64,000 bases of DNA from the NCBI GenBank assembly GCA_048360435.1, contig DBGCOP010000027.1, positions 124,001 to 188,000 of the forward strand, read 5' to 3'. The notes under the pieces were generated by a model. That model searched no databases and had not been told where the DNA came from. It saw nothing but the letters and a program-made list of their open reading frames with translations. Made by a program: the position numbers and the translations under genes. How positions within the stretch are numbered: position 1 is the stretch's first letter; each line of letters opens with the position of its first letter. This DNA is from Limenecus sp048360435. Its GTDB lineage: Bacteria; Cyanobacteriota; Vampirovibrionia; Gastranaerophilales; Gastranaerophilaceae. Below, in pieces: positions 1 to 8,401 of the stretch.

Positions 1-275
1 ACCTCCTTCCTGTTATACTTTATTGTTTTGAAGAAGAAATGGATGAGGCAAAAAATATCTTGAAAGTCGGTGTTGTTTCAGCTGTTGAAATGGATTCTGA
101 CTCAGTATCAAGATTGAAAGAAAAACTTGAAAACAAACTCCATAAGTCGGTGAAGTTTGTTTTTGAAGTTAACCCTGATATCATTGCGGGATTAATTTTA
201 AAAATCAATGACAAGACAATTGACGGCTCTATGGCTTCAAAATTGCAGGGTTTTAAGAAAATGTTAGGTAATTAA
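1..275 (+). CDS. atpH: ATP synthase F1 delta subunit, C-terminal part (partial at window start)
   Basis: This is the C-terminal part of the F1 delta subunit (OSCP), the stalk protein that joins the F1 head to the b subunits. The reading frame is open to the window edge, before the first internal ATG at 39, so the gene starts outside the window. The visible residues carry the usual delta C-terminal pattern: a segment ending near VGVVSAVEMD, then a small two-strand domain, then the family ending around DGSMASKLQGFKK. It lies 22 bp upstream of atpA, the normal order delta-alpha. The family call is safe because of the neighbours as well as the sequence. Only the C-terminal third to half is visible. 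Confidence 0.9.
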   Translation, partial: LLPVILYCFEEEMDEAKNILKVGVVSAVEMDSDSVSRLKEKLENKLHKSVKFVFEVNPDIIAGLILKINDKTIDGSMASKLQGFKKMLGN

Positions 276-297
276 CAGAAAATAAAAGGAAAGTAAA

Positions 298-1815
298 ATG
301 GCAGCAATCAGACCTGATGAAATTACTTCAATCATAAAAGCCAAAATTGAAAACTACAATTCCGAAATGGAAGTTTCAAATATCGGCTCTGTGTTGGAAG
401 TCGGTGACGGCATCGCTCGTGTATACGGGCTGCGTAACGCTATGTCTAACGAACTTGTTGAGTTTGAGGATGGAAAAGGTACTCTAGGTATTACGTTGAA
501 CCTTGAAGAAGATAATGTCGGTGTTGTTATTCTAGGTGAATATCAGCATATTAAGGAAGGTATGACTGTAAAAACTACCGGCAGAATTGCTTCTGTTCCG
601 GTTGGGGACGGTCTTATCGGAAGAATAGTCAATCCAACAGGTAAGCCTGTTGATGGTAAAGGTGATATCCACTATGAAAAAACAAGACCTGTTGAGCGTG
701 TTGCACCGGGGATTGTTTCAAGAAAATCTGTTCATCAGCCATTGCAAACAGGTTTGACTGCGATTGATGCTTTGACTCCTATCGGCAGAGGGCAAAGAGA
801 GTTGATTATCGGCGACAGACAAACCGGTAAAACAGCTATTGCTATTGACACAATCATTAACCAGAAAGGTCAGGATGTAATTTGTGTTTATGTTGCAATA
901 GGTCAAAAAACATCTACTGTTGCCCAACTTGCTAAGAAATTAGAAGATTTTGGCGCAATGGATTATACAATTATAGTTTCGGCAACTGCTGATGAATCTG
1001 CTCCGTTGCAGTTTATTGCTCCGTTTGCAGGTGTTGCAATTGCAGAAGAATTTATGGAGCAAGGCAAACACGTATTGATTGTATACGATGATTTGACTAA
1101 ACATGCACAGGCTTATCGTGCTATGAGTTTGCTTTTGAGAAGACCACCAGGGCGTGAAGCATATCCCGGTGATGTATTCTATCTTCACTCAAGACTTTTG
1201 GAAAGAGCATGTAAGTTAAATGACAAACTCGGCGGCGGTTCTATTACAGCTTTGCCTATTATTGAAACACAGGCAGGTGATGTTTCTGCTTATATTCCGA
1301 CTAACGTAATTTCTATTACAGACGGTCAGATATTCCTTGAAACAGGTCTGTTTAACTCAGGTATACGACCGGCTATTAACGCAGGTATTTCTGTTTCACG
1401 TGTAGGCGGTGCTGCTCAGACAAAGGCTACAAAACAGGTTGGCGGTAAATTGAGACTTGACTTGGCACAGTTTAGAGAACTTGAAGCTTTCGCTCAATTT
1501 GCTTCTGATTTGGATAAAGCAACACAAGATCAGTTAAGAAGAGGTCAAAAACTTACAGAAGTTTTAAAACAACCGCAATATTCACCTTTGAGTGTAGCAA
1601 AACAAGTAAGCATACTCTTTGCTGCAAACGAAGGGCTTCTTGATGACGTTCCTAACAATAAAATTGCACAGTTTAAAAAAGAATGGTTTGAATATCAAGA
1701 TGCAAATCTTTCTGAGCTGTCTCAAAGATTGAATGACGGTGCTCCTTTGAGTGATGAAGACAAGAAAATACTCAAAGAAAATCTGGAAACTTTCAAATCT
1801 TCACTTTTTGCATAG
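298..1815 (+). CDS. atpA: ATP synthase F1 alpha subunit
   Basis: The alpha subunit is the non-catalytic nucleotide-binding subunit of the F1 head of proton-translocating ATP synthase. At 505 residues it has the normal family length. The N-terminal beta-barrel domain is followed by the Walker A loop GDRQTGKT at residues 172-179. The family signature around PAINAGISVSRVGGAAQ and a helical C-terminal domain are both present. The ATG at 298 follows an AAAGGAAAG ribosome site. The gene sits between atpH and atpG, and the three are closely spaced, so they are probably one transcript. No oddities were seen in the key motifs. Confidence 0.98.
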   Translation: MAAIRPDEITSIIKAKIENYNSEMEVSNIGSVLEVGDGIARVYGLRNAMSNELVEFEDGKGTLGITLNLEEDNVGVVILGEYQHIKEGMTVKTTGRIASVPVGDGLIGRIVNPTGKPVDGKGDIHYEKTRPVERVAPGIVSRKSVHQPLQTGLTAIDALTPIGRGQRELIIGDRQTGKTAIAIDTIINQKGQDVICVYVAIGQKTSTVAQLAKKLEDFGAMDYTIIVSATADESAPLQFIAPFAGVAIAEEFMEQGKHVLIVYDDLTKHAQAYRAMSLLLRRPPGREAYPGDVFYLHSRLLERACKLNDKLGGGSITALPIIETQAGDVSAYIPTNVISITDGQIFLETGLFNSGIRPAINAGISVSRVGGAAQTKATKQVGGKLRLDLAQFRELEAFAQFASDLDKATQDQLRRGQKLTEVLKQPQYSPLSVAKQVSILFAANEGLLDDVPNNKIAQFKKEWFEYQDANLSELSQRLNDGAPLSDEDKKILKENLETFKSSLFA

Positions 1816-1837
1816 TGCTTTAAACAAAGGATAAATA

Positions 1838-2776
1838 ATGCCAAATTTATTAGATATTAAAGATAGAATTTCAAGTATTAAAAATACACAAAAAATTACA
1901 CGGGCAATGAAAATGGTTGCAGCTGCTAAGGTAAAAAGGTCGGAAAACAGAGTAAAATCTGCAAGACCTTTTACTAAGGCCCTTGCAACGGCTTTTGTAA
2001 AGGTTTTATCTTCAGCTTCTGATGTTACTTCGGCAGGATTAAAAATAGAACGTGCTATTGATAATTATCCTGCATTAATGGAAAAAAGAGCTGTAAAAAC
2101 CGCAGGAATTCTTGTTATTACTTCTAATAAAGGGCTGGCAGGTGCTTACAATGCAAATGTTGTGAGATACAGTATAAAAAGAGCAAAAGAATACAAACAG
2201 CAAGGCATTGATGTGAAATTCTTTGTTGTGGGATTAAAAGGTAATACTGTTTTAAAAAGGCGTGCACAGTCTGAAGGCTATGAAATTTTAAACAGCTATA
2301 CAAAAATTTCTCAAGAACCGAGTTCTGCTAATGCAATAGTAATTGCAGAAGATATGGCGAAAGCATATGTCGATGGAACAATAGACAGTATAGAAATTGT
2401 AACAACAAGATTTAAGAATATGATGTCTTATCTGGTTGAAGACTGGAAAATTTTACCTGTCGATGATGTTGAAGAAGCGTTGGGTGCAAAAAGTGACAAC
2501 ATCAAAGGAATTGATCCTTTAATGTTGTTTGAACCGGATTCTCAGAGCATATTGCAAAAAATGGTGCCTATGTATATTACTAATATAATTTATCAAGCAT
2601 TGTTAGAAGCTGTTGCAAGTGAGCTGGCTGCAAGAATGACAGCAATGTCTTCAGCTACAAATAATGCTGATGAAATGATTCGTGTTTTGACTATTGACTA
2701 TAATAAGGCTCGTCAAGCAGCAATTACACAAGAAATTTCAGAGGTTGTTTCCGGTGCGGATGCTCTAAAAAACTAA
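1838..2776 (+). CDS. atpG: ATP synthase F1 gamma subunit
   Basis: The gamma subunit is the rotating central shaft of F1. Both ends match the family well: the N-terminal helix carries IKNTQKITRAMKMVAAAK and the C-terminal helix carries YNKARQAAITQEISE. The protein is 312 residues. The extra length over the roughly 287-residue E. coli protein looks spread over residues 60-90, and I do not see the redox-regulation insert known from photosynthetic cyanobacteria and chloroplasts. The start at 1838 has an AAAGGAT site. The gene is 22 bp after atpA. No beta or epsilon gene follows; the next gene is an unrelated flavoprotein. Confidence 0.96.
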   Translation: MPNLLDIKDRISSIKNTQKITRAMKMVAAAKVKRSENRVKSARPFTKALATAFVKVLSSASDVTSAGLKIERAIDNYPALMEKRAVKTAGILVITSNKGLAGAYNANVVRYSIKRAKEYKQQGIDVKFFVVGLKGNTVLKRRAQSEGYEILNSYTKISQEPSSANAIVIAEDMAKAYVDGTIDSIEIVTTRFKNMMSYLVEDWKILPVDDVEEALGAKSDNIKGIDPLMLFEPDSQSILQKMVPMYITNIIYQALLEAVASELAARMTAMSSATNNADEMIRVLTIDYNKARQAAITQEISEVVSGADALKN

Positions 2777-2839
2777 CCGCTTGAAAACATTGCGCTTTTT
2801 GATATAAAATTACACTAGACAACTAATAGGGATTAAAAA

Positions 2840-3688
2840 ATGGGTTATAAAATTTTAAGAAAAAAAGAATTATGTCCAAACCAGTATGAACTTACTATTC
2901 ATGCTCCGTATATTACCAAAAATGCACAGGCTGGGCAGTTTATCATTTTAAGAGTTTCAGAAGATGGTGAAAGAATTCCTTTGACAATTGCGGATTATGA
3001 CAGAGAATCAGGTGAATTGACAATAGTATTTATGGCAGTCGGATATACAACAAAACAGCTGGCTAAATTAGAAGAAGGCGATGAACTTGTTGATATAGTA
3101 GGACCTTTAGGACAGCCTACGCATATAGAAAAATATGGTACTGTTGTTTGCTTAGCAGGTGGTTATGGTGCTGCACCTTGTTATTTGATTGCAAAAGCAT
3201 TTAAAGATGCAGGAAATAAAGTTTACATGATTATGGGTGCAAGAACAAAAGAGCTTATTTTCTGGGAAGATAAAATGAAAAATGCTTGTACAGAGCTGTA
3301 TGTGACAACTGATGATGGCTCTATGGGAACAAAAGGGTTTGTTACCGGTGTACTTGAAGATATTATGAATAAAGAAAAAGTTGATTATGCTATTGCTGTT
3401 GGTCCAATGCCGATGATGAGAGCTGTTGCTGAGTTAACTCGTGATAAAGGAATCAAAACAGAAGCAAGCATGAATCCGATTATGGTAGACGGTACAGGGA
3501 TGTGCGGTGCTTGCAGAGTTACGGTAGGCGGAGAAGTTAAGTTTGCTTGTGTGGATGGTCCGGACTTTGATGCTCACCAAATTGATTTTGATGAAGTAAT
3601 AAACAGAACAAGAATATATAAAGACTATGAAAAAAAACGCAGTGAGTCTTGTAATTTATACAAACAAGCAGAGGCGCTTAAAAATTAA
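2840..3688 (+). CDS. NfnA-like ferredoxin-NAD(P)+ reductase subunit (FAD, 2Fe-2S)
   Basis: This belongs to the FNR-like family that includes NfnA, SudB and dihydroorotate dehydrogenase electron-transfer subunits, which move electrons between ferredoxin or NAD(P)H and a partner. An N-terminal FAD barrel (flavin motif near RIPLTIAD, about residues 49-56) is followed by an NAD-binding half with GGYGAAPCYLIAKAF near residues 108-122. A C-terminal [2Fe-2S] motif, MCGACR with a further Cys about a dozen residues on, sits near residues 220-240. The length of 282 residues is normal. The usual partner, the large glutamate-synthase-like NfnB/GltA subunit, is not adjacent. The gene follows atpG by 63 bp and may share its transcript. 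The exact physiological partner cannot be read from the sequence. Confidence 0.85.
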   Translation: MGYKILRKKELCPNQYELTIHAPYITKNAQAGQFIILRVSEDGERIPLTIADYDRESGELTIVFMAVGYTTKQLAKLEEGDELVDIVGPLGQPTHIEKYGTVVCLAGGYGAAPCYLIAKAFKDAGNKVYMIMGARTKELIFWEDKMKNACTELYVTTDDGSMGTKGFVTGVLEDIMNKEKVDYAIAVGPMPMMRAVAELTRDKGIKTEASMNPIMVDGTGMCGACRVTVGGEVKFACVDGPDFDAHQIDFDEVINRTRIYKDYEKKRSESCNLYKQAEALKN

Positions 3689-3707
3689 ATAAAAGGAGAT
3701 TTATATT

Positions 3708-3890
3708 ATGGCATTAATACCGATATGTCCGTTGATGAGTGCGGGTAATTCAATAGAAATAGTATGTGCACAAGAAAAATGCGCCTGGTATTTAAAAAAT
3801 TACAAAACTTGTTCTATATATCTTTTAGCTCACAATGCAGCTTTGGATATTAAGCAAAAACAATCTCAATTACAACAAACAAAAAAATAG
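3708..3890 (+). CDS. Small cysteine-motif protein, uncharacterised
   Basis: This 60-residue protein has an early CPLMS motif, then C-A-Q-E-K-C-A-W-Y, then one more Cys, a pattern of four cysteines that could bind a metal or an Fe-S cluster. Similar short proteins with CP(L/F)MS and C-x4-C-x-W motifs are common in anaerobes; I recall them as uncharacterised. It has a good ribosome site (AAAGGAG) about 10 bases before the ATG. It follows the NfnA-like gene by 19 bp, and the terminator of the operon comes right after its stop. A role in the redox chemistry of its neighbour is an inference from position only. Confidence 0.75.
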   Translation: MALIPICPLMSAGNSIEIVCAQEKCAWYLKNYKTCSIYLLAHNAALDIKQKQSQLQQTKK

Positions 3891-3913
3891 CTGTTTTAAA
3901 CAGCTATTTTTTT
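3882..3913 (+). terminator. Rho-independent terminator of the atp/NfnA operon, probably bidirectional
   Basis: The stem AAATAGCTG (3885-3893) pairs with CAGCTATTT (3901-3909). It is preceded by an A-run and followed by a T-run, so it can act on both strands. It ends the plus-strand operon and overlaps the stop of the convergent minus-strand gene. Confidence 0.85.
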
Positions 3914-5006
3914 ATTGGTTTTCTAATGGTTTTTTGAGTATTGTTTTGATTATTTCAATGTCTTTTTCTGTTAATTGTTGTTTTGCTAGTATAGATTTAA
4001 GTTTTTTGAAGTTTTCTGGGGTTAAAATATCCTGTTGTTTTGATTCATTTGTTTCGTTTTTATATTTTCCGAGTTTTTCATTTAATTTTGCGGCAACTGA
4101 AGGATCAAGTTTTGTTTCTTCTCCGCCTTTATCTGATATATGATCAACCGGTACGTGTTGATATTTTTTGATTTTCTTAGCGGTTTCGATTTCTTCTTCG
4201 CTGTATTCTTCTTTGCCGACATCATAAATTTTTTCTAATTTTGCGGCATTTGTTTTATCCATTACTTTTTCATCTTCGTTGTCACCGATAGATTCATATA
4301 AGTTTTCTATTCCTTTGGCATTAGCTTCTTTTTCTTGTTTAGCTTTTGTTTCTTCAGCTTTTGCTTTTTGTTCTTCTAGAATCTGGTTTATTTGTTCTGT
4401 TCTTTGTGCATTTTCCATTTGTGCTGCGCTGATTACTTGAGCGATTCCTGCATTTAAATTTGTTCCGCCGGTCATTCCATAGGCACCGAGACTTGTGCTG
4501 CCAAGCATTGTGCTGGTGTCGAGCATGCCGCTGCTGAATCCGGAGAAACCTCTTACAGCCCAATCATTAGCAGTATTGTTAAATGCCCAGGCATTTGCTC
4601 CACCGCCGAAGCCAATCATCATTCCCAAAAATCCGCTGACTCCTCTTAAAACGGTGGTAGTGATTTGTCCAAGAGTTCCCCAGAAGCCTTTTTTCTTTGG
4701 TTTTGGCTGGAACTGTTGCATATATTGTTGTTGCTGTTGTTGAAGTTTTTCTTGTTGAGCTTTTCTTTCTTTATATCTTGAATATTCGGTCATTTCTGAT
4801 TGCGTAGCACCATCGCCTTGTTGAAGTATTTGATATTTTACTTCGATTAAATCATCGCCTGAGAGTGTGTTTCCTTTGCCGGATAATTCCTTGCAAAGAT
4901 CACCTGAATCATATTTACCGTTTTTGTTATTATCGGTAATTGAAAAAGACGTTCCGTTTTTGTTGACGATCCAGCCAGATTCAGTTTTTTGAACTTGAAT
5001 ACTCAT
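3912..5006 (-). CDS. Uncharacterised Gln-rich protein with an EF-hand-like loop
   Basis: I do not recognise this 364-residue protein. Near residues 25-36 it has a 12-residue loop, DNNKNGKYDSGD, with the D-x-N-x-N-G-x-x-D-x-x-D spacing of a calcium-binding EF-hand or dockerin loop. A polyglutamine tract follows near residue 90, then a basic patch (KPKKKG). Next comes a glycine-rich, weakly hydrophobic stretch at about 110-185. The C-terminal half is charged and probably helical or coiled-coil. There is no signal peptide. The start has a GAGGA site about 5 bases upstream. It stands alone between the atp operon (convergent) and rsmG. The composition suggests a structural or surface-associated protein, but no function can be assigned. 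Confidence 0.75.
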   Translation of the reverse strand: MSIQVQKTESGWIVNKNGTSFSITDNNKNGKYDSGDLCKELSGKGNTLSGDDLIEVKYQILQQGDGATQSEMTEYSRYKERKAQQEKLQQQQQQYMQQFQPKPKKKGFWGTLGQITTTVLRGVSGFLGMMIGFGGGANAWAFNNTANDWAVRGFSGFSSGMLDTSTMLGSTSLGAYGMTGGTNLNAGIAQVISAAQMENAQRTEQINQILEEQKAKAEETKAKQEKEANAKGIENLYESIGDNEDEKVMDKTNAAKLEKIYDVGKEEYSEEEIETAKKIKKYQHVPVDHISDKGGEETKLDPSVAAKLNEKLGKYKNETNESKQQDILTPENFKKLKSILAKQQLTEKDIEIIKTILKKPLENQ

Positions 5007-5110
5007 TTTGTCCTCAATAATTTTTTGCTCTCTTACATATATAAAGTATATACTTGTTAAATAATTGCATGAATTGAGGATTATTGTTAAGAATTGTTAA
5101 TAATAATTTT

Positions 5111-5830
5111 TTATAATGGGTTTTTCTTAGCCTGACCTGATTTTCTGGGATACATTACAGGTGTTGTTTCAAGCTTTTTTATTATAAGCAATTCTCTTTT
5201 ATATTCTTCTAAATTTGGCAGCTTGTAAGGTATGCGTTCTATAAGTTGGGCTTTTAATACTTTTATTGCATTTTGTGCTTCTTCAATTTCTTCGTCTGCA
5301 TTTTTTGCTTTGAAAGCAATAAAATATCCTCCTTTTTTTACAAATGGAATTGCATATTCAAGCAGTGTCTTTAATGGTGCCACAGCCCTGGAAGTCGTGA
5401 CATCAAAACTGCCTTTAAAATTTCTGTCAAGCTCTTCTACTCTTTTACAAATTGGGTGCAAATTATCCAATCTAAGTTCTTTTTGCACCAGTTCAATGAA
5501 TCCGATTTTTTTTGCTATCGAATCAACAGGACATATTTCCATTTCAGGATAAGCTATTGATAAAGGAATAGATGGAAATCCTCCGCCTGTTCCTATGTCC
5601 ATAAGTTTAATATTGTTATTTATATTATATTTATTTTTAAACAATATAAAGCACAACGAATCATAAATATGTTTTTCAAAAAGATTTTTTTCATCATTTT
5701 TGCTAACAAGGTTAGTGTGGCTGTTATATATTTTAAAAAGCTGTTCAAATGTATTCATTCTTTCTTCAAACAGTTTTGTTATCTGAAAGTTTAAGTCTTT
5801 TTGGATTAAGTTCTTTTGTTCAATGTGCAT
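5111..5830 (-). CDS. rsmG: 16S rRNA (guanine(527)-N7)-methyltransferase RsmG
   Basis: RsmG (GidB) methylates G527 of 16S rRNA using S-adenosylmethionine. The SAM-binding motif DIGTGGGFPSIPL is clear (about residues 78-90). It is followed by the family motif TSRAVAPLKTLLEY and the C-terminal PRKSGQAKKNPL that is typical of RsmG. The length of 239 residues is normal. The gene overlaps the end of the upstream NTPase-TPR gene by 11 bases on the same strand, so the two are likely translated from one message. No key residue is missing. Confidence 0.95.
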   Translation of the reverse strand: MHIEQKNLIQKDLNFQITKLFEERMNTFEQLFKIYNSHTNLVSKNDEKNLFEKHIYDSLCFILFKNKYNINNNIKLMDIGTGGGFPSIPLSIAYPEMEICPVDSIAKKIGFIELVQKELRLDNLHPICKRVEELDRNFKGSFDVTTSRAVAPLKTLLEYAIPFVKKGGYFIAFKAKNADEEIEEAQNAIKVLKAQLIERIPYKLPNLEEYKRELLIIKKLETTPVMYPRKSGQAKKNPL

Positions 5831-8306
5831 TTTTGTTTATTTCTCCGACTATTTTTTCGTATATAGAGGGTTTTATTAAGTCTTTTATGTCCTTAATTCT
5901 TAGTTCAATGTTATGTTTGTATTCGTTTATGCTTTCGTCATCCGGAATATTTCTTTTTGCAAGAAGAAAAGATTTCAGGGCTTTTTCGTAAGAATTTTCT
6001 TTTGTATATAAATCCCCGAGCTCTATGTATGCATTAGTAATATATATTTTTTCTTTTGTTCTTTTTGCAGCTGAGAGTGACTTCAAAAGCCAGTTAGATG
6101 CTTCTGAGGGTTTTAGTTCTTCATACACTTGAGCCAATTTTAAGCAAAGATAATATACACCTTCGTGATTTGATTGTGCCAGGTCTGTTCTCAGTGCGTG
6201 CTTATAATAGTCGGATGCTCTTTTCAGCTGACCTTCTTCTTTCATTATTTCAGCAATATTTGTATAAGAAGAAGATAAAGGAATACTTGGTTTATCACTA
6301 TTTCTTATACATTTTTGGTAAAAATCCAGAGCAGCATCTGTTTGGTTAAAGTCATCGAGAATAAGTGCATATTTGAAGTAGGCTTCTGTATATATATTTT
6401 TGTCTTTTATATTATCAGATAAAGCAAAAGCTTTTTTGTAATATTCAACTGATTTATCAGTGTTGTTGAGGTCTTCTTCTATTTCAGCTAGTGATATATA
6501 TGATCTGGCAATTATATAATCGGAAGCAGCCGCTTTTTTGTTGATAAAGTTTTCATAAATGACACGTGCATGATTTATTTTATAAGAATCTTTGTATATT
6601 TGTGCAATTTCAAGTTTTGTTTCATTTACTTTTTCTTCATCATTTTTCGATGTGTAGTAGTCTGTAAGTTTGTTATACCAGTCGATCGCATCTACTGTTT
6701 TGTTTAGTTTTTTTGCACAAACTGCAAGTCTATTTAATAAATCAGGCAAATATTTTGTATATTTTTCATCTTCTTTTAATTCAAAAGCAGTAAGATATAG
6801 TCCATATGCTGAGTCAAAACTGTGGACAGATTCAAGGCTGTCGGCAGCAGAGATTATGTCTTCAAGTTTTTGTTTTTTCTCTGTAATTTTTTCTTCTTTT
6901 TTAAGCATTTCACGATGAATTTTGTCACGCGCTATTTTCTCTTCTTTTTGCCTCATATCAATAGGGAAACTTAAAAGAGCCATTTCTTCTTTAGTCAGCT
7001 CATATTTTTCAAATTTGCCATTTCTGTTTTTTACGGATTCTGGCATTTGTGGACGTTTTTTTTCTTGTATAGAGCCGCTTTCTTCCTGTTTTATATTTGT
7101 ATTTTTTAAATTCCATGCCGTGAGGTTACTATTCAGATACCCCATAAGAGACATATCTGTTTTGTCTTGTTTTTCAGGTATTTTGTCATTTAAGAAAGAT
7201 GAATGGTATGCAATCTGGTTTCTCATTGTATTTCTTGAGATAAGAATTACACGATTGTTGGGTTTTAATGGAAGCTGTGTTTCATAAAATTCTTTCCAGT
7301 ATTTATGTATACGCATTTTTTCAAAATGAGGTATAAAGTTTAGGAGGAATTTTTTTACATATCCTTTTATGTAAACATATCCGTATTCATTAGCCAGAAG
7401 CCCTTTTTCACACATATAAAGTGCTTGTTCTTTTGAGAAAAAAGCATATTCCTGAAGATAGTTATATGTGAGACCTTCGTTGAATAGAGAGAGGATATAA
7501 AGAGATTTTTTTGCATTTTCAGGCGCAAAAGTAATTAATTTTTGAAGAATAAAATCTTCATAACCCGTTGTTTTCTTTTCATATTCTTCAACAAGAGCCC
7601 CGAGATTTGTTTTTAGTGTGCTGATAATGTTTGCTGTGACATAAATATAATTAGGATAACCTTTGGTTATTTCATAGAACTTTTCAAGGGACGATTCGTC
7701 ATTTTTTATGTTAAGTTTTTCAAAATATTCCTGTGTCTGTTGTTTTGTGTATGGTTCTATTTCGATTTTTGAATAAGATGCTAAATCCAAATATTTCATA
7801 TCAAAGTAGTTTGATATGAGAATAATTTTGAACTTTTGCATAGTATTGAGGTGTTCTATAAAATTCAAAATCTCTTCTTTTTCACTTTGATTCTTTTTGT
7901 CGAATATGTTTTCAAGAGAGTCTAATACAACCACAGAAGGTAAATTTATGTGATTTAAATATTTATTTATTCTTTGTGAGAGTGAATTTGTTTCAATCTT
8001 TGTGAAGCTGACTTTTTTTTGCTGTGCATATTTTTTTAAATCTTCAAAAAAAGAAAGGAATATATCATCAAGTGTTGTGCCTTCAAAACATTTGAATTTG
8101 AAAATCAGAACATTGTCTGAAAAATAATCGGTAGCTTTGTTAAATAGAGCTGTTTTAAATGAACCCGGGGCTCCTTCTATAAGGCATACATTTTTTACGT
8201 TCTGCTTAAAAAAGTCTAACAGCAGATTTAAATTTTGCGAGTTAAATTGTTTTGAGTCTTCTTCTGTTCTTCTCTCAATATTCTGTTGTAGAAAGGCGTA
8301 TTCCAT
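5820..8306 (-). CDS. STAND-like P-loop NTPase with C-terminal TPR repeats
   Basis: This 828-residue protein starts with a P-loop NTPase domain. Walker A is GAPGSFKT at residues 45-52, and the Walker B-like VVVLDSLE is at about 125-132. A sensor-like ILISN follows, and then a probable winged-helix region. After a charged linker with a coiled coil near residues 450-490, the C-terminal 350 residues are a series of TPR-type helical pairs. NTPase followed by a winged helix and TPRs resembles the STAND class of signalling ATPases, but the family call is tentative. There is no signal peptide or membrane segment. It overlaps rsmG at its 3' end. Its client is unknown; regulation, scaffolding or defence are all possible. 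Confidence 0.8.
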   Translation of the reverse strand: MEYAFLQQNIERRTEEDSKQFNSQNLNLLLDFFKQNVKNVCLIEGAPGSFKTALFNKATDYFSDNVLIFKFKCFEGTTLDDIFLSFFEDLKKYAQQKKVSFTKIETNSLSQRINKYLNHINLPSVVVLDSLENIFDKKNQSEKEEILNFIEHLNTMQKFKIILISNYFDMKYLDLASYSKIEIEPYTKQQTQEYFEKLNIKNDESSLEKFYEITKGYPNYIYVTANIISTLKTNLGALVEEYEKKTTGYEDFILQKLITFAPENAKKSLYILSLFNEGLTYNYLQEYAFFSKEQALYMCEKGLLANEYGYVYIKGYVKKFLLNFIPHFEKMRIHKYWKEFYETQLPLKPNNRVILISRNTMRNQIAYHSSFLNDKIPEKQDKTDMSLMGYLNSNLTAWNLKNTNIKQEESGSIQEKKRPQMPESVKNRNGKFEKYELTKEEMALLSFPIDMRQKEEKIARDKIHREMLKKEEKITEKKQKLEDIISAADSLESVHSFDSAYGLYLTAFELKEDEKYTKYLPDLLNRLAVCAKKLNKTVDAIDWYNKLTDYYTSKNDEEKVNETKLEIAQIYKDSYKINHARVIYENFINKKAAASDYIIARSYISLAEIEEDLNNTDKSVEYYKKAFALSDNIKDKNIYTEAYFKYALILDDFNQTDAALDFYQKCIRNSDKPSIPLSSSYTNIAEIMKEEGQLKRASDYYKHALRTDLAQSNHEGVYYLCLKLAQVYEELKPSEASNWLLKSLSAAKRTKEKIYITNAYIELGDLYTKENSYEKALKSFLLAKRNIPDDESINEYKHNIELRIKDIKDLIKPSIYEKIVGEINKNAH

Positions 8307-8401
8307 ATATTTATATTATCATATTTTTGCGGGTAATATAAAAATTTATATTAGTTTGCTAAAATAAAATAGAATTCCAGGTAAAATAGGAGGGTTATAT
8401 T

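Noticed and set aside
4700..4760. A short tandem repeat or CRISPR-like array
   Set aside because: The repeated TTG/CTG triplets simply encode the polyglutamine tract of the minus-strand protein. No spacer-repeat structure exists here or elsewhere in the window.
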